A stretch of 64,000 nt of DNA from an uncultured Pelagibacteraceae bacterium (GCA_902566945.1 CACFKZ010000001.1:1-64000), one strand, 5' to 3'. Shown: positions 48,009 through 57,092, numbered from the stretch's first letter. A program made the numbers and translations. Notes: generated by a model from the sequence alone, not told the origin.

Positions 48009-48709
48009 TTAACTCGCAAGCTTTCTTTACAGGTTTAAAATCTCTTAAAGGTGCAAGAAGTCCAGCGTTACCTTTAGCAGCGTGTTTTGTTGCTTTAGGA
48101 GCTTTACTCAAAGATGCTGGATTTAACATTCAACAAAGTGCAGCTTCAAGCTTTTTTACATACGCATTACCAGGACAATTGGTAATGGCGGAGTCATTAT
48201 TATTAGGAGCATCAATCGTAAATATTTTTTTAGCAGTTTGGTTAGTTAACTTTAGACTTTATCCTATGACAGTTTCTTTATTCCCTTTACTTGAGCATAA
48301 ATCTCAACCTAAGTGGAAATATTATTTATCTTGTCATTTTCTTGCAGTTTCATCCTGGTTAATCGCTAAAGATGCTTATAAAAAGATTAATTCAAAATAT
48401 CGAATAGATTTTTGGATAGGTATTGGTACAGGAACTTGGTTAACAGCTGTAATTATGACAGTTATTGGGTATCTGTTAGCAGATCTTTTAAATAAAGAAA
48501 TGTTAATTGGATTAGCAATTGTAAATCCAATTTATTTTTTTTGTATGATGATAAGTGCTATGAAAAATATAGCTATATCTATTTCGGTGATTTTAGGAAC
48601 AACTTTAGGACCAGTTATTTATTTATTTTCTACAGAGTGGTCATTATTATTTGCTGGATTGATAGCAGGGACTGTTGCTTATTTATTTGGAGAAAAAAAT
48701 GGCAAGTAG
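48005..48709 (+). CDS. azlC: AzlC-family amino acid exporter subunit
   Basis: The 234-residue membrane protein has the AzlC opening FFTGLKSLKGARSPALPLAACFVALGALLKDAGFNIQQSAASSFFTYALPGQ and a second conserved stretch IFLAVWLVNFRLYPMTVSL. AzlCD exports branched-chain amino acids and analogues such as azaleucine in characterised bacteria. Its place at the end of a LIV-type import operon suggests overflow control, or that the operon substrate is not leucine-like. It overlaps livF (4 bp) and the azlD start (11 bp). Confidence 0.87.
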   Translation: MINSQAFFTGLKSLKGARSPALPLAACFVALGALLKDAGFNIQQSAASSFFTYALPGQLVMAESLLLGASIVNIFLAVWLVNFRLYPMTVSLFPLLEHKSQPKWKYYLSCHFLAVSSWLIAKDAYKKINSKYRIDFWIGIGTGTWLTAVIMTVIGYLLADLLNKEMLIGLAIVNPIYFFCMMISAMKNIAISISVILGTTLGPVIYLFSTEWSLLFAGLIAGTVAYLFGEKNGK

Positions 48710-49025
48710 TCAACTTATAATTTTTGCAATTATAGCAACTTCAATCGCTACGTATATTTCTAGATTCATGGGAGCACTTACTTCTGAAAAAGTTAGTGTA
48801 AAATCAAAAATTTTTAAATGGTTTAATTGCGTTGCATATTCAACTTTGGCTGCACTACTTGGAAGAATGATAATATTTCCTGCTGGAGTTTTAGCTGACT
48901 CAGAGCTAATAATAAGACTAATAGTATTCTTCACTTGTATTGCTATATTTCTAATATCTAAAAAAAATTTAGTAATTCCTACGATTGCTTCAGCAATTTT
49001 ATTAAGCTTTTTGACTAACATTTGA
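48699..49025 (+). CDS. azlD: AzlD-family small membrane subunit
   Basis: The protein (about 108 residues from the ATG at 48699, MASSQLIIFAIIATSIATYI) has four spans and the AzlD features ISRFMGALTSEKVSVKSKIFKWFNCVAYSTLAALLG. It works as the partner of AzlC. The frame is open from 48675 but those residues read as part of azlC. The 11-bp overlap with azlC supports coupled translation. Confidence 0.85.
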   Translation: MASSQLIIFAIIATSIATYISRFMGALTSEKVSVKSKIFKWFNCVAYSTLAALLGRMIIFPAGVLADSELIIRLIVFFTCIAIFLISKKNLVIPTIASAILLSFLTNI

Positions 49026-49043
49026 TTTGTGGTAAAATTAAAC

Positions 49044-49100
49044 ATGGAACCAATATTGGCAATTTTTATTGTTTTGTGGATCATGGGCAATATTAATTAA
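49044..49100 (+). CDS. Possible 18-residue hydrophobic peptide ORF
   Basis: ATG at 49044 opens MEPILAIFIVLWIMGNIN and its TAA is directly followed by the ATG of the CsiD gene at 49101. A GTG at 49029 would add five residues. The peptide is a lone membrane span. Because it abuts the next ATG exactly, it may be a coupling leader, though chance is possible. Confidence 0.35.
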   Translation: MEPILAIFIVLWIMGNIN

Positions 49101-49997
49101 ATGAGTTTTTCAATTTCAGATCACAATAGTTCTAAAAGAGTTCGTGTAATTAAGTTGAATGAAAGCGATCTAGATAGATTGATTTTTCCTTTTAAAAAAC
49201 ATTCAATTCTATCTTTAGAATATAAACCATTCTCCAGATTTAGCCTTGCTAAAAGCTTGGATGAAGTATTTCAAAATAAGTTAAGTAACACTTTAAATGA
49301 TATTCTTAATGACCGTAATACAGGAACTGCGATTGTTGAACCCGACATAAAGAATAAAAAATTTGATAAAGATTTTTTAGTCAAGCTTTCAACAGGTCTT
49401 GCCTATCTAATTGGCAATCCTAACTTTGACTCAATGACCGGTAAGTATTATGCGAGATTTCATGTAAAGCATCAAGATAGCAGCGACTCTTATCTTAGAA
49501 AAGCTTACACAAATTTAGATCTTCACACTGACGGAACTTACGTTAAAGAGAAAACTGATTGGATTATTATGACAAAAATGGAAGAACAGAATGTCGGTGG
49601 AGGAGAAAGTGTAATTTTACATTTAGATGATTGGGAACACTTGGAAGACTTAAGTAATGATCCTGTGGGTCAAGAAAATTTCGTATGGGGATCACCGAAA
49701 AGCAAGAATGTTGATTATAAAGTTGAACATCCAGTATTTTCAGAAGATAAAAATGGCAAGCCAATTATTTCCTATATTGATCAATTTCCTGAACCAAAAA
49801 ATATGAAACAAGGTTTATTTTTGCAAAAATTATCAGATGCTTTAGAACAGAGTAAAAATAAGATAAGCTTCCCTTTGCCTGTTGGATCGACAATTTTCTC
49901 AAATAACTATTTTTGGTTGCATGGAAGAAAAGCTTTTAAAGAGCATTCTGGGTTATCTAGAGAATTATTGAGAATTCGAGGAACTTTTTTTAACTAA
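49101..49997 (+). CDS. glaH: Glutarate 2-hydroxylase (CsiD/GlaH family)
   Basis: The 298-residue Fe(II)/2-oxoglutarate dioxygenase has the HxD pair in LDLHTDGTYVKEKTDWI (near residue 143), the third ligand in NNYFWLHGRKAFKEH (near residue 275), and the 2-oxoglutarate arginine in RELLRIRG. The overall layout, including AIVEPDIKNKKFDKDFLVKLSTGLAYLIG, is that of CsiD. It converts glutarate to L-2-hydroxyglutarate with succinate as by-product, in lysine breakdown. The tctCBA transporter genes follow at once, which suggests uptake of a C5 or C4 dicarboxylate (inference). Confidence 0.85.
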   Translation: MSFSISDHNSSKRVRVIKLNESDLDRLIFPFKKHSILSLEYKPFSRFSLAKSLDEVFQNKLSNTLNDILNDRNTGTAIVEPDIKNKKFDKDFLVKLSTGLAYLIGNPNFDSMTGKYYARFHVKHQDSSDSYLRKAYTNLDLHTDGTYVKEKTDWIIMTKMEEQNVGGGESVILHLDDWEHLEDLSNDPVGQENFVWGSPKSKNVDYKVEHPVFSEDKNGKPIISYIDQFPEPKNMKQGLFLQKLSDALEQSKNKISFPLPVGSTIFSNNYFWLHGRKAFKEHSGLSRELLRIRGTFFN

Positions 49998-50063
49998 TAC
50001 ATAGTTGACTCTAGATTAGATATTTATTTTAATAAGTATAATTAATAAACACAGGGGGAAATA

Positions 50064-51056
50064 ATGTTTAATAAGTTCAAAAAGCTTATCAGCCTAGTTT
50101 TCGCAACTGTTCTTTTAACTTCAGTTTCAAACACATCTTTCGCTGCTGACAAATTACACTTTGTAATTGGTGGTGGTGCCGGTGGTGGTTGGGATGGAAC
50201 TGCTAGAGGAACTGGTGAAGCTTTAACTAAAGCTGGTTTTTTAAATAGTGCATCATTTGAAAATATGTCAGGTGGTGGTGGAGGAAAAGCTTTATCATAC
50301 ATGATAAATACTAAACCTTCAGATACGATTTTAGTTCAATCTACTCCATTAGTTCTTAGATCAATAACTAGACACTCTGGTTATGTAGATAAAAAGAACG
50401 CAGCTAAGGTTACATCTTATAAAGATGTTGTGCCAATAGCTGGCGTTATTGGTGATTATGGTGCAATTGTTGCTGCAAAAAATTCACCTTATAACTCTTG
50501 GAAAGATGTAGTTGCTGCTTACAAAGCAAATCCTAAGTCAGTAAAAATGGCTGGTGGATCTGTTAGAGGGAGCATGGACCATCTAATTGGCGCTTTAGCA
50601 TTTAAAGAAGCTGGTGCTAATCCTAATGATGTTGTTTACATTCCTTACGATGCAGGCGGTAAAGCTTTAGCAGGACTTTTATCAGGTGAAACTCAAATTC
50701 TTTCAACTGGTTTAGGTGAAGTAATGGGCGCTAGAGATCAAGTAAAAATTCTTGGTATTACAGCTCCAAATAGAGTTGCCGATGCTCCAGATGTTCCAAC
50801 TTTAAAAGAGCAAGGTACAAACGCAATCTTCGTAAATTGGAGAGGTTTCTTTGGCCCTCCAGGCATGAGCGATGGCGAGAGAAAAAAAATTGCTAAAATG
50901 TTGGGTGATGTTCAAAAAACACCGGAATGGGAAGCAGTAAGAAAAAGAAATGCTTGGGTAAATATTTATAACCCAGACAAAAAATTCGTTAAATTTTTAG
51001 AAAAACAAACAGTTGAAATGACTGGGTTGTTAAAAAATTTAGGCGTAATTAAATAA
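50064..51056 (+). CDS. tctC: Tripartite tricarboxylate transporter substrate-binding protein (TctC/Bug family)
   Basis: The 330-residue protein has a signal peptide (about 1-27, ending SFA), the TctC/Bug start KLHFVIGGGAGGGWDGTARG, and VGGSVRGSMDHLIGAL-like and PYDAGGKALAGLLSGETQILSTGLGE stretches, all typical. It captures a carboxylate in the periplasm for TctAB. A GGGGGAAATAATG start is preceded by a leader resembling those of the LIV binding proteins. A terminator-like hairpin lies just after the gene. Ligand unknown; context suggests glutarate or a relative. Confidence 0.9.
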   Translation: MFNKFKKLISLVFATVLLTSVSNTSFAADKLHFVIGGGAGGGWDGTARGTGEALTKAGFLNSASFENMSGGGGGKALSYMINTKPSDTILVQSTPLVLRSITRHSGYVDKKNAAKVTSYKDVVPIAGVIGDYGAIVAAKNSPYNSWKDVVAAYKANPKSVKMAGGSVRGSMDHLIGALAFKEAGANPNDVVYIPYDAGGKALAGLLSGETQILSTGLGEVMGARDQVKILGITAPNRVADAPDVPTLKEQGTNAIFVNWRGFFGPPGMSDGERKKIAKMLGDVQKTPEWEAVRKRNAWVNIYNPDKKFVKFLEKQTVEMTGLLKNLGVIK

Positions 51057-51066
51057 ATAGTTAAGG

Positions 51067-51123
51067 AAAGAGCGGTGAAAATAAGTCCTTCAAAGATTAT
51101 TTCACTGCTCTTTTTTATTTTTT
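51067..51123 (+). terminator. Terminator-like hairpin spanning the tctB start codon
   Basis: The 5' arm 51067-51084 (AAAGAGCGGTGAAAATAA) includes the GTG start of tctB. The 3' arm 51097-51113 (TTATTTCACTGCTCTTT) pairs with it over about 16 bp with one G-U and one bulged base. A T-rich run TTTTTTATTTTTT follows. It could attenuate tctBA transcription and also mask the tctB start. Confidence 0.65.
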
Positions 51124-51545
51124 CAGGTTTTTATTTATATACAGCGCATCAAATTCAAGTTTTTACTTTTGATGAAAATGCAGCATTCAACGCAAAAACG
51201 TTTCCAATTTACTTAGGCTATGCAGGTTTAATATTTTCTGCACTTTATGTTCTTTTGCCAGAAACAAGACCTTCAAATGTAGATTTAACAGTTCTAGATT
51301 ATAAAAAAACAATAATGTTGGTTATACTTATGATTTTGTACGGACTAACAATTTTAAGAGTTGGTTATTTTTTATCAACTTCTATTTTTTTAGTTTTATC
51401 TTACATTGTTTTAGGTGAGAGAAAGTGGGTATGGATATTTATTTTATCTTTCCCTTTTGTGGCAATATTTATGTATCTCCTTCATGGACTATTAAATATT
51501 TATCTTCGTGATCCATTTTTACAATATATAGGAATTATGGGATGA
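51075..51545 (+). CDS. tctB: Tripartite tricarboxylate transporter small membrane subunit
   Basis: The 156-residue protein has four spans and starts at GTG, 18 bp after the tctC stop. The first span (KIISLLFFIFSGFYLYTAHQ) and the polar loop FDENAAFNAKTFPIYLGYAG match TctB proteins. Its first codons are built into a terminator-like hairpin, so expression should be lower than that of tctC. It overlaps tctA by 4 bp. Confidence 0.85.
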   Translation: MKISPSKIISLLFFIFSGFYLYTAHQIQVFTFDENAAFNAKTFPIYLGYAGLIFSALYVLLPETRPSNVDLTVLDYKKTIMLVILMILYGLTILRVGYFLSTSIFLVLSYIVLGERKWVWIFILSFPFVAIFMYLLHGLLNIYLRDPFLQYIGIMG

Positions 51546-53044
51546 TCGAAGGTATACTCATTGGATTAGAAACAGCTTTTTCAATTAAAAATTTAATGAT
51601 GGTTATGATTGGCTGTTTTGCTGGAACAATCATTGGAATGCTACCTGGCTTAGGACCAATGACCGCCATCGCACTTATGATACCGATAACATACGGTTTT
51701 GAACCATCCACTGGATTAATTTTAATGGCTGGAGTTTATTATGGTGCAGTTTTTGGGGGATCTACCTCTTCAATTTTAATTAACGCTCCTGGTATACCTG
51801 GCACTGTTGCCACCTCATTTGATGGCTATCCAATGGCACAACAAGGTAAAGCTGGAAAGGCGTTGGCAGTAGCTGCATATAGTTCTTTTGCAGGCGGAAC
51901 GATTGCTGCAATATTTCTTTTAATCGCAGCACCAAGTTTATCCAAAGTAAGTTTAGCTTTTAGATCACCAGATTATTTTGGTTTAATGATATTAGGTTTG
52001 ACAGCTGTATCTGCTTTTTCAGCCAAAGGACATTTTTTAAAAGCAATGATGATGGTTGTTTTAGGTTTAATGCTAGCAAGTGTAGGTCAGGATACACTTT
52101 CTGACATACCTAGATTTACTTTTCAAAACATGAACCTATCAGACGGAATAAGCTTTGTTTTAGTAGTTATGGCAACATTTGCAATGAGTGAGGCTTTAAC
52201 AATAATATTCAAAGCTAACGACCCAACAAGAGTAGCTAAACAAATTTCTTTGTCTCAACTAGGTTCAATAAAATTAGATAAAGAGGAAACAAAAAAAATG
52301 GTAGCTACTATTCCAAGATCATCAGTTTTAGGTTTTATAATTGGAGTTTTACCAGGTGCTGGATCAACAATAGCTTCTTTTTTAGCTTATGGAATGGAAA
52401 GAAATTTCGTTAACGATGAAGAAAAGCAAAAATTTGGAAAAGGAAGTGTAAATGGATTGGCTGCTCCAGAAACGGCTAACAATGCAGCATGTTCCGGTTC
52501 TTTTGTACCTTTACTTACTTTAGGTATACCAGGCAGTGGTACAACAGCAGTAATGCTCGGGGCTTTACTTGGATTTGGTATCCAACCAGGTCCACGATTA
52601 TATCAAACAAATCCTGAAATTTTTTGGTCAGTAATAATGTCAATGTATATTGGTATGGTAATCCTTTTAATTTTGAACCTTCCACTGATCCCATATATTG
52701 CTAGGGTTTTAGCTACACCAAGAACTTTTTTAATTCCATTGATTCTGTTTTTTTCAGTAACAGGTATATATCTTATGTCTTTTAATAATTTTGACATTTA
52801 TATGATGATTGGGATCGCTGTAATTGCAACGATACTTCGATTATATGATTTTCCAATGCCACCATTAATTTTAGCCTTCGTTTTAGGAGGCCTAATGGAG
52901 GAAAATTTAAGGAGATCTTTACTCATAAGCGATGGATCCTGGTCGTTTTTGTGGGATAGACCATTAACTCTAATAATAATGGCAACCATTGTTTTGATAG
53001 TTTCTTGGCAAATTTATAAAAGCTTTATCAAAAAAAACTCATAG
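51542..53044 (+). CDS. tctA: Tripartite tricarboxylate transporter large membrane subunit
   Basis: The 500-residue protein has about twelve spans and the TctA motifs GTIIGMLPGLGPMTAIALMIPITYG, INAPGIPGTVATSFDGYPMAQQGKAGKAL and, in the second half, GVLPGAGSTIASFLAYGMER and TLGIPGSGTTAVMLGAL, which mark the two inverted repeats of the fold. It is the transport channel of the TTT system, driven by an ion gradient. It overlaps tctB by 4 bp. Confidence 0.93.
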   Translation: MIEGILIGLETAFSIKNLMMVMIGCFAGTIIGMLPGLGPMTAIALMIPITYGFEPSTGLILMAGVYYGAVFGGSTSSILINAPGIPGTVATSFDGYPMAQQGKAGKALAVAAYSSFAGGTIAAIFLLIAAPSLSKVSLAFRSPDYFGLMILGLTAVSAFSAKGHFLKAMMMVVLGLMLASVGQDTLSDIPRFTFQNMNLSDGISFVLVVMATFAMSEALTIIFKANDPTRVAKQISLSQLGSIKLDKEETKKMVATIPRSSVLGFIIGVLPGAGSTIASFLAYGMERNFVNDEEKQKFGKGSVNGLAAPETANNAACSGSFVPLLTLGIPGSGTTAVMLGALLGFGIQPGPRLYQTNPEIFWSVIMSMYIGMVILLILNLPLIPYIARVLATPRTFLIPLILFFSVTGIYLMSFNNFDIYMMIGIAVIATILRLYDFPMPPLILAFVLGGLMEENLRRSLLISDGSWSFLWDRPLTLIIMATIVLIVSWQIYKSFIKKNS

Positions 53045-53192
53045 TGTGACATATTTACAATAAAAAAAACCCATAATTTACTTACTTTTTGAGAGTTTTT
53101 TTCAGTTTTATCAATAATTTGCTAATTAAAGACTCCCATTCTCTAGAACTATTTGTTATTTAGAATTATTAACAAATTTAGGAAATAGTACT

Positions 53193-53843
53193 ATGAAGAA
53201 AATAATAACAATTGCTTTTGCAATATTTTTCTCATTTTCCAATTTAGCCTATGCAGAAATGCGATACGGTATCTCTGGTGCATTAACATTTATTGACGCG
53301 ACAGGTACTGAGACCGAAGGCGGTGAGACAAACTCTGGAAGCGCAGATAACTTGACTATAATTCCATCAATTTTCTTGGAGTTTGACGCAGGTAACTATT
53401 CTGTAGGTTTAGACTACATTCCATTAGATGCGGATGTAAGTTCTAAAACAAAGATAAGATCTGACACAGAAACGTCTGTATCTGGAACAGCTAAAGAAAC
53501 TACTACAAATAGGAGCCAAGAAGCCCAAGCAGAATTATCTGATCATATAACTCTTTACGCAAACTACAATTTAGGTGGTTATTACGTAAAAGGGGGAATA
53601 GCTCAGGTAACAATTAATGCTACTGAAAGCTTAGCTACTGGTTCTAAATATGGTAGTGTTGATGTAAATGGATACCTAATTGGATTGGGGACAGGAGATG
53701 GTAATCATAGATTTGAAATTGTATACACTGATTATGAGGATATTTCTTTAACTTCAAGTGTAACAAGAACTGACGTTTCAACTGCTAACAAGATTGATGC
53801 GGATCTAGATACTTTAGCCTTAAAATATTCTTACGTATTTTAA
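53193..53843 (+). CDS. Outer-membrane beta-barrel protein (porin-like)
   Basis: A signal peptide (about 1-22, ending AYA) precedes a mature protein of alternating polar and aromatic residues in short strands, such as MRYGISGALTFIDATG, ITLYANYNLGGYYVKGGIAQV and HRFEIVYTDYEDISLTS, ending in LALKYSYVF with the C-terminal F recognised by the Bam complex. It is about 194 residues when mature, suiting an 8-10-stranded barrel. It is not a recognised named porin. A terminator follows at once. The 148-bp gap before it shows nothing but AT-rich sequence. Confidence 0.7.
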   Translation: MKKIITIAFAIFFSFSNLAYAEMRYGISGALTFIDATGTETEGGETNSGSADNLTIIPSIFLEFDAGNYSVGLDYIPLDADVSSKTKIRSDTETSVSGTAKETTTNRSQEAQAELSDHITLYANYNLGGYYVKGGIAQVTINATESLATGSKYGSVDVNGYLIGLGTGDGNHRFEIVYTDYEDISLTSSVTRTDVSTANKIDADLDTLALKYSYVF

Positions 53844-53862
53844 TTTTAAATTAAAAGAATTA

Positions 53863-53896
53863 AACCCGCTTACTTAATTGCAAGTGGGTTTTTTTT
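53863..53896. terminator. Bidirectional terminator between the barrel gene and DoxX gene
   Basis: AACCCGCTT (53863-53871) pairs with AAGTGGGTT (53882-53890) with one G-U, followed by eight Ts. It lies between convergent genes, and the T run reaches the DoxX stop codon. Confidence 0.85.
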
Positions 53897-54281
53897 ATAA
53901 TCTAACGTATTTCTTTTCTCTATCGACTGCCCAGTCTTTAGTTCCATTGGCTACAATGAATAAAAAACCACCAGCTAATCCGATATTTTTTAAAAATGAT
54001 ATAAATTGAGCTTGGTTTGAAAAGTCAAAATGAAAAATAAATGCAGTAGCTAAACAGAAAATTGCTAGAAGCCCTGCAGCAATTCTCGCTTGATAACCTA
54101 CGATTACAAGAATAGGTAAAATTATTTCAATTGCAATTGCAGGAAAAATTAGAAAACCAGGTACTCCAAAACCTTCCATCCAGTCCATTGATCCATCTAA
54201 ATTAAAAATTTTATTAAAGGCAGATATTAAAAATAAAGCCGAAATAAGAATTCTTCCAATCAAGTCAAAAACATTTGCCAT
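53895..54281 (-). CDS. DoxX-family membrane protein
   Basis: The 128-residue protein has four spans and the DoxX features LIGRILISALFLISAFNKIFNL at the start and GFGVPGFLIFPAIAIEIILPILVIVGYQARIAAGLLAIFCL. Members are linked to quinol or thiol redox work in some bacteria. It sits alone on the minus strand between the barrel protein and the AbrB-like gene. Substrate unknown. Confidence 0.83.
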   Translation of the reverse strand: MANVFDLIGRILISALFLISAFNKIFNLDGSMDWMEGFGVPGFLIFPAIAIEIILPILVIVGYQARIAAGLLAIFCLATAFIFHFDFSNQAQFISFLKNIGLAGGFLFIVANGTKDWAVDREKKYVRL

Positions 54282-54333
54282 ATCAAAAAATTAGATTGAT
54301 TAAGGATTAATGTCAAAAAAAAGATAGTTTAAA

Positions 54334-55410
54334 TCAGGTTTTTTTTAAAAACTTCAATATTATAGGCACTATAAATAATATCATTAATAATCGAATGATA
54401 TGATGGAAAGAGACAAACTCAGGATCTAAATCAAAGAAAATTGCTATCACTGCAACTTCATAAATTCCTCCAGGACAATATGATAACAATAAAGTAAAGA
54501 AGTTTTTATCAATTACTAGTCCTGCAACAACTGCTGCTGCGATGCCTAGCACTACTAATAAAAAAGTAGCTACAAAACTATGTAAAGCATTTTTTCCTAT
54601 TTCACTGAATGTTTTGTCTGCAAATCTACATCCCACAGAAGAACCTAAAATTAATAGACAGTAATCGATAATGTTAGGAGATATTTGATAACTTGCAACT
54701 TCTGTGATTTGCAAAAAACCACTTGCTACTAAAGTTCCTGTCAATAAAGCTGCTGGAACTTTAATCTTTTCAAAAAACAAAATTAAAATTACTGACGATA
54801 AAATTAAAATTATCAAGTGAGATAAATTTTGATTTGTAATTACTTTTTCAGAAATATTTATGTTATCTACATCGTAAAAACTATTCACAATAAATGGAAA
54901 AACTGTAATTATAATAATTAATCTTATAAGATGAGACGTAGCTACTTGACTTAGATCAGTTTTTGCATCTTCAGCCAATATCATCAGTGGACCTAATGCA
55001 CCTGGCGCAGCTGAAAAAATAGAAGTTTTTTTCTCATATTTTGAAAATCTTTCTAAATATTTTGAAACGATTAGAACACTTAAACTTATGTAAATTAACA
55101 TTATAAAAGAGGTCCAGATCCAATCTTGCATTTGATTGAAAAGATCCTTGTCTATGTAGTTACCAATATAAAGACCAAGAATTATTAATATCGAGGATAA
55201 CACCAACCTTGGCATTTTAGTTTTAAGACCCATTAATGAAGCTAAGGAAGTTATAAGCATTGGCCCCAAAAACCAGGCTAAAGGTATATTAAAATATTCA
55301 GCTATAAAAGCACTTGGTATTGATATTATGATGACAGATATAAACGGTATTGAAAATATCTGTTTAAAATTTTCTTTATTAAAAGGAATAGCTTGGTTAT
55401 TCTGCATCAT
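54334..55410 (-). CDS. AbrB-family integral membrane protein
   Basis: The 358-residue protein has about ten spans in two repeats (for example IPSAFIAEYFNIPLAWFLGPMLITSLASLMG and FSAAPGALGPLMILAED), typical of the AbrB/AmoA-like (DUF) membrane family often annotated as an ammonia-monooxygenase-type or regulator protein. These names are historical; function is not established. It is divergent from the proC gene with a 2-bp gap, so both promoters lie inside neighbouring genes. Confidence 0.75.
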   Translation of the reverse strand: MMQNNQAIPFNKENFKQIFSIPFISVIIISIPSAFIAEYFNIPLAWFLGPMLITSLASLMGLKTKMPRLVLSSILIILGLYIGNYIDKDLFNQMQDWIWTSFIMLIYISLSVLIVSKYLERFSKYEKKTSIFSAAPGALGPLMILAEDAKTDLSQVATSHLIRLIIIITVFPFIVNSFYDVDNINISEKVITNQNLSHLIILILSSVILILFFEKIKVPAALLTGTLVASGFLQITEVASYQISPNIIDYCLLILGSSVGCRFADKTFSEIGKNALHSFVATFLLVVLGIAAAVVAGLVIDKNFFTLLLSYCPGGIYEVAVIAIFFDLDPEFVSFHHIIRLLMILFIVPIILKFLKKT

Positions 55411-55412
55411 TC

Positions 55413-56177
55413 ATGATTTTAGGATTTATAGGAACTGGTAAAATTTCATCGTCAATTATTTTTGGTATTTTTAAATCAAAGCTAAAAATAAAGAGAATTT
55501 ATATATCTTCGAGAAATAGAAGCATAGCTAAAAAACTATCTAAAAGTTATGGAAAAGTAAAAGTATTAAACAATAATCAAGATATAATAGACAAATCCTC
55601 AGTAATACTATTGGGTGTCACACCTAATGTGGGTAATAAAATATTACCTAAATTAAAATTTTCAAAAAATAAAAAAATAATAAGTCTTATTTCGACAATT
55701 AATTTGGATAAACTTAAAAAAATTACTAAAAATAAAAATATTACTAGAGCCACACCCTTACCTCCAATCGAAATTAAAAAAGGGCCAATTATTGTTTGTC
55801 CACCAAGTAAATTTGCTAAAAATATTTTTAAACATTTAGGGCAAGTTTTAGAAGTAAGAAATGAAAAACTAAGCCATAAGTTTTGGTCGACAGCTTCTTT
55901 AATGGCATCATACTATGAGATATTAAATACGAGTTCAAAATGGTTAACAAAAAAAGGCATTAACAAAAAGCTGGCTGATAAGTATGTAGCTGAATTATTT
56001 CTGGCGTTAAGTCAGGATGCTTTAAATAAATCATCTCAAGGATTTAAAAAACTCGTGGCGGACTCACAGACCCCAAAAGGCCTAAATATGCAGGTTCTTA
56101 ACGAATTGAAAAAAGGAAAATTCTTTACTAAGTTCACCAAAGCTCTTGAAAATGTAAATAAAAGAGTAAGTAAGTAA
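55413..56177 (+). CDS. proC: Pyrroline-5-carboxylate reductase-like protein
   Basis: The 254-residue protein has the N-terminal NADPH motif LGFIGTGKISSSII, then VILLGVTPNVGNKIL and TRATPLPPIEIKKGPIIVCP. These match ProC, which makes proline from pyrroline-5-carboxylate. The C-terminal dimer domain is present but diverged (SLMASYYEILNTSSKW). It directly precedes LIV system 2, so it could act on an imported amino acid instead of in classical proline synthesis. Medium-high confidence in the family; activity inferred. Confidence 0.72.
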   Translation: MILGFIGTGKISSSIIFGIFKSKLKIKRIYISSRNRSIAKKLSKSYGKVKVLNNNQDIIDKSSVILLGVTPNVGNKILPKLKFSKNKKIISLISTINLDKLKKITKNKNITRATPLPPIEIKKGPIIVCPPSKFAKNIFKHLGQVLEVRNEKLSHKFWSTASLMASYYEILNTSSKWLTKKGINKKLADKYVAELFLALSQDALNKSSQGFKKLVADSQTPKGLNMQVLNELKKGKFFTKFTKALENVNKRVSK

Positions 56178-56180
56178 ATC

Positions 56181-57092
56181 ATGGAATATTTTTTGCAACA
56201 ATTGGTTAACGGAATTACTTTAGGCTCAATTTATGGACTTATCGCAATAGGTTACACCATGGTCTACGGAATAATTGGAATGATTAATTTTGCTCATGGA
56301 GATATTTTTATGATTGGAGCTTTTGTTGCTTTAATATCATTTATTATCTTTGGTTTAACAGGTGTTGCATTGCCAATTATTTTACTTTTAGTTTTACTAA
56401 TAGCTATGCTTTTTACTGCTTGCTATGGATGGACAGTAGAAAAACTTGCTTATAAGCCTCTGCGAGGTTCTTTCAGATTAGCTCCGCTTATTTCTGCTTT
56501 AGGTATGTCAATTGTATTACAAAACTATGTTCAAGTTTCTCAAGGTGCAAGAGTAAAACCAATGCAGCCTTTATTTTCAGGCGGATTAGAGTTTTTTAAG
56601 AATTCAGAATTTATTGTTACGGTAAGTTATCTCCAAATTTTTATTGTTGTACTAACAATTATTTTAATGGGAATATTTACATATTTAATCACAAAAACTG
56701 ATTTAGGAAGAGCACAAAGAGCGTGTGAACAAGATAGAACAATGACTGCTTTACTCGGAATTAATGTTGATAGAACTATTTCAATTACTTTCATAATCGG
56801 ATCTTCATTAGCATCAGTAGCAGGAATGATGTTTGTGCTTTATTATGGAGTGATTGATTTTTACATCGGATTTTTAGCTGGTATCAAAGCTTTTACTGCA
56901 GCAGTTCTAGGTGGAATTGGATCGTTGCCTGGAGCAATGTTAGGTGGCTTATTAATCGGACTTATAGAGACCTTCTGGGCTGGATATGTTTCACTTGAAT
57001 ATAAAGATGTTGCAGCTTTCAGTGTTTTAATTGTAGTTTTGATTTTCTTTCCAACCGGATTTCTTGGAAAACCTGATATCGAGAAAGTTTAA
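56181..57092 (+). CDS. livH: LIV-type ABC permease LivH-like, system 2
   Basis: The 303-residue protein has about eight spans and QQLVNGITLGSIYGLIAIGYTMVYGIIGMINFAHGDIFMIGA at the start, closer to classical LivH than the system 1 copy. The ATPase contact GRAQRACEQDRTMTALLGINVDRTI is near residue 170. It starts 3 bp after proC and overlaps livM by 1 bp. Confidence 0.93.
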   Translation: MEYFLQQLVNGITLGSIYGLIAIGYTMVYGIIGMINFAHGDIFMIGAFVALISFIIFGLTGVALPIILLLVLLIAMLFTACYGWTVEKLAYKPLRGSFRLAPLISALGMSIVLQNYVQVSQGARVKPMQPLFSGGLEFFKNSEFIVTVSYLQIFIVVLTIILMGIFTYLITKTDLGRAQRACEQDRTMTALLGINVDRTISITFIIGSSLASVAGMMFVLYYGVIDFYIGFLAGIKAFTAAVLGGIGSLPGAMLGGLLIGLIETFWAGYVSLEYKDVAAFSVLIVVLIFFPTGFLGKPDIEKV

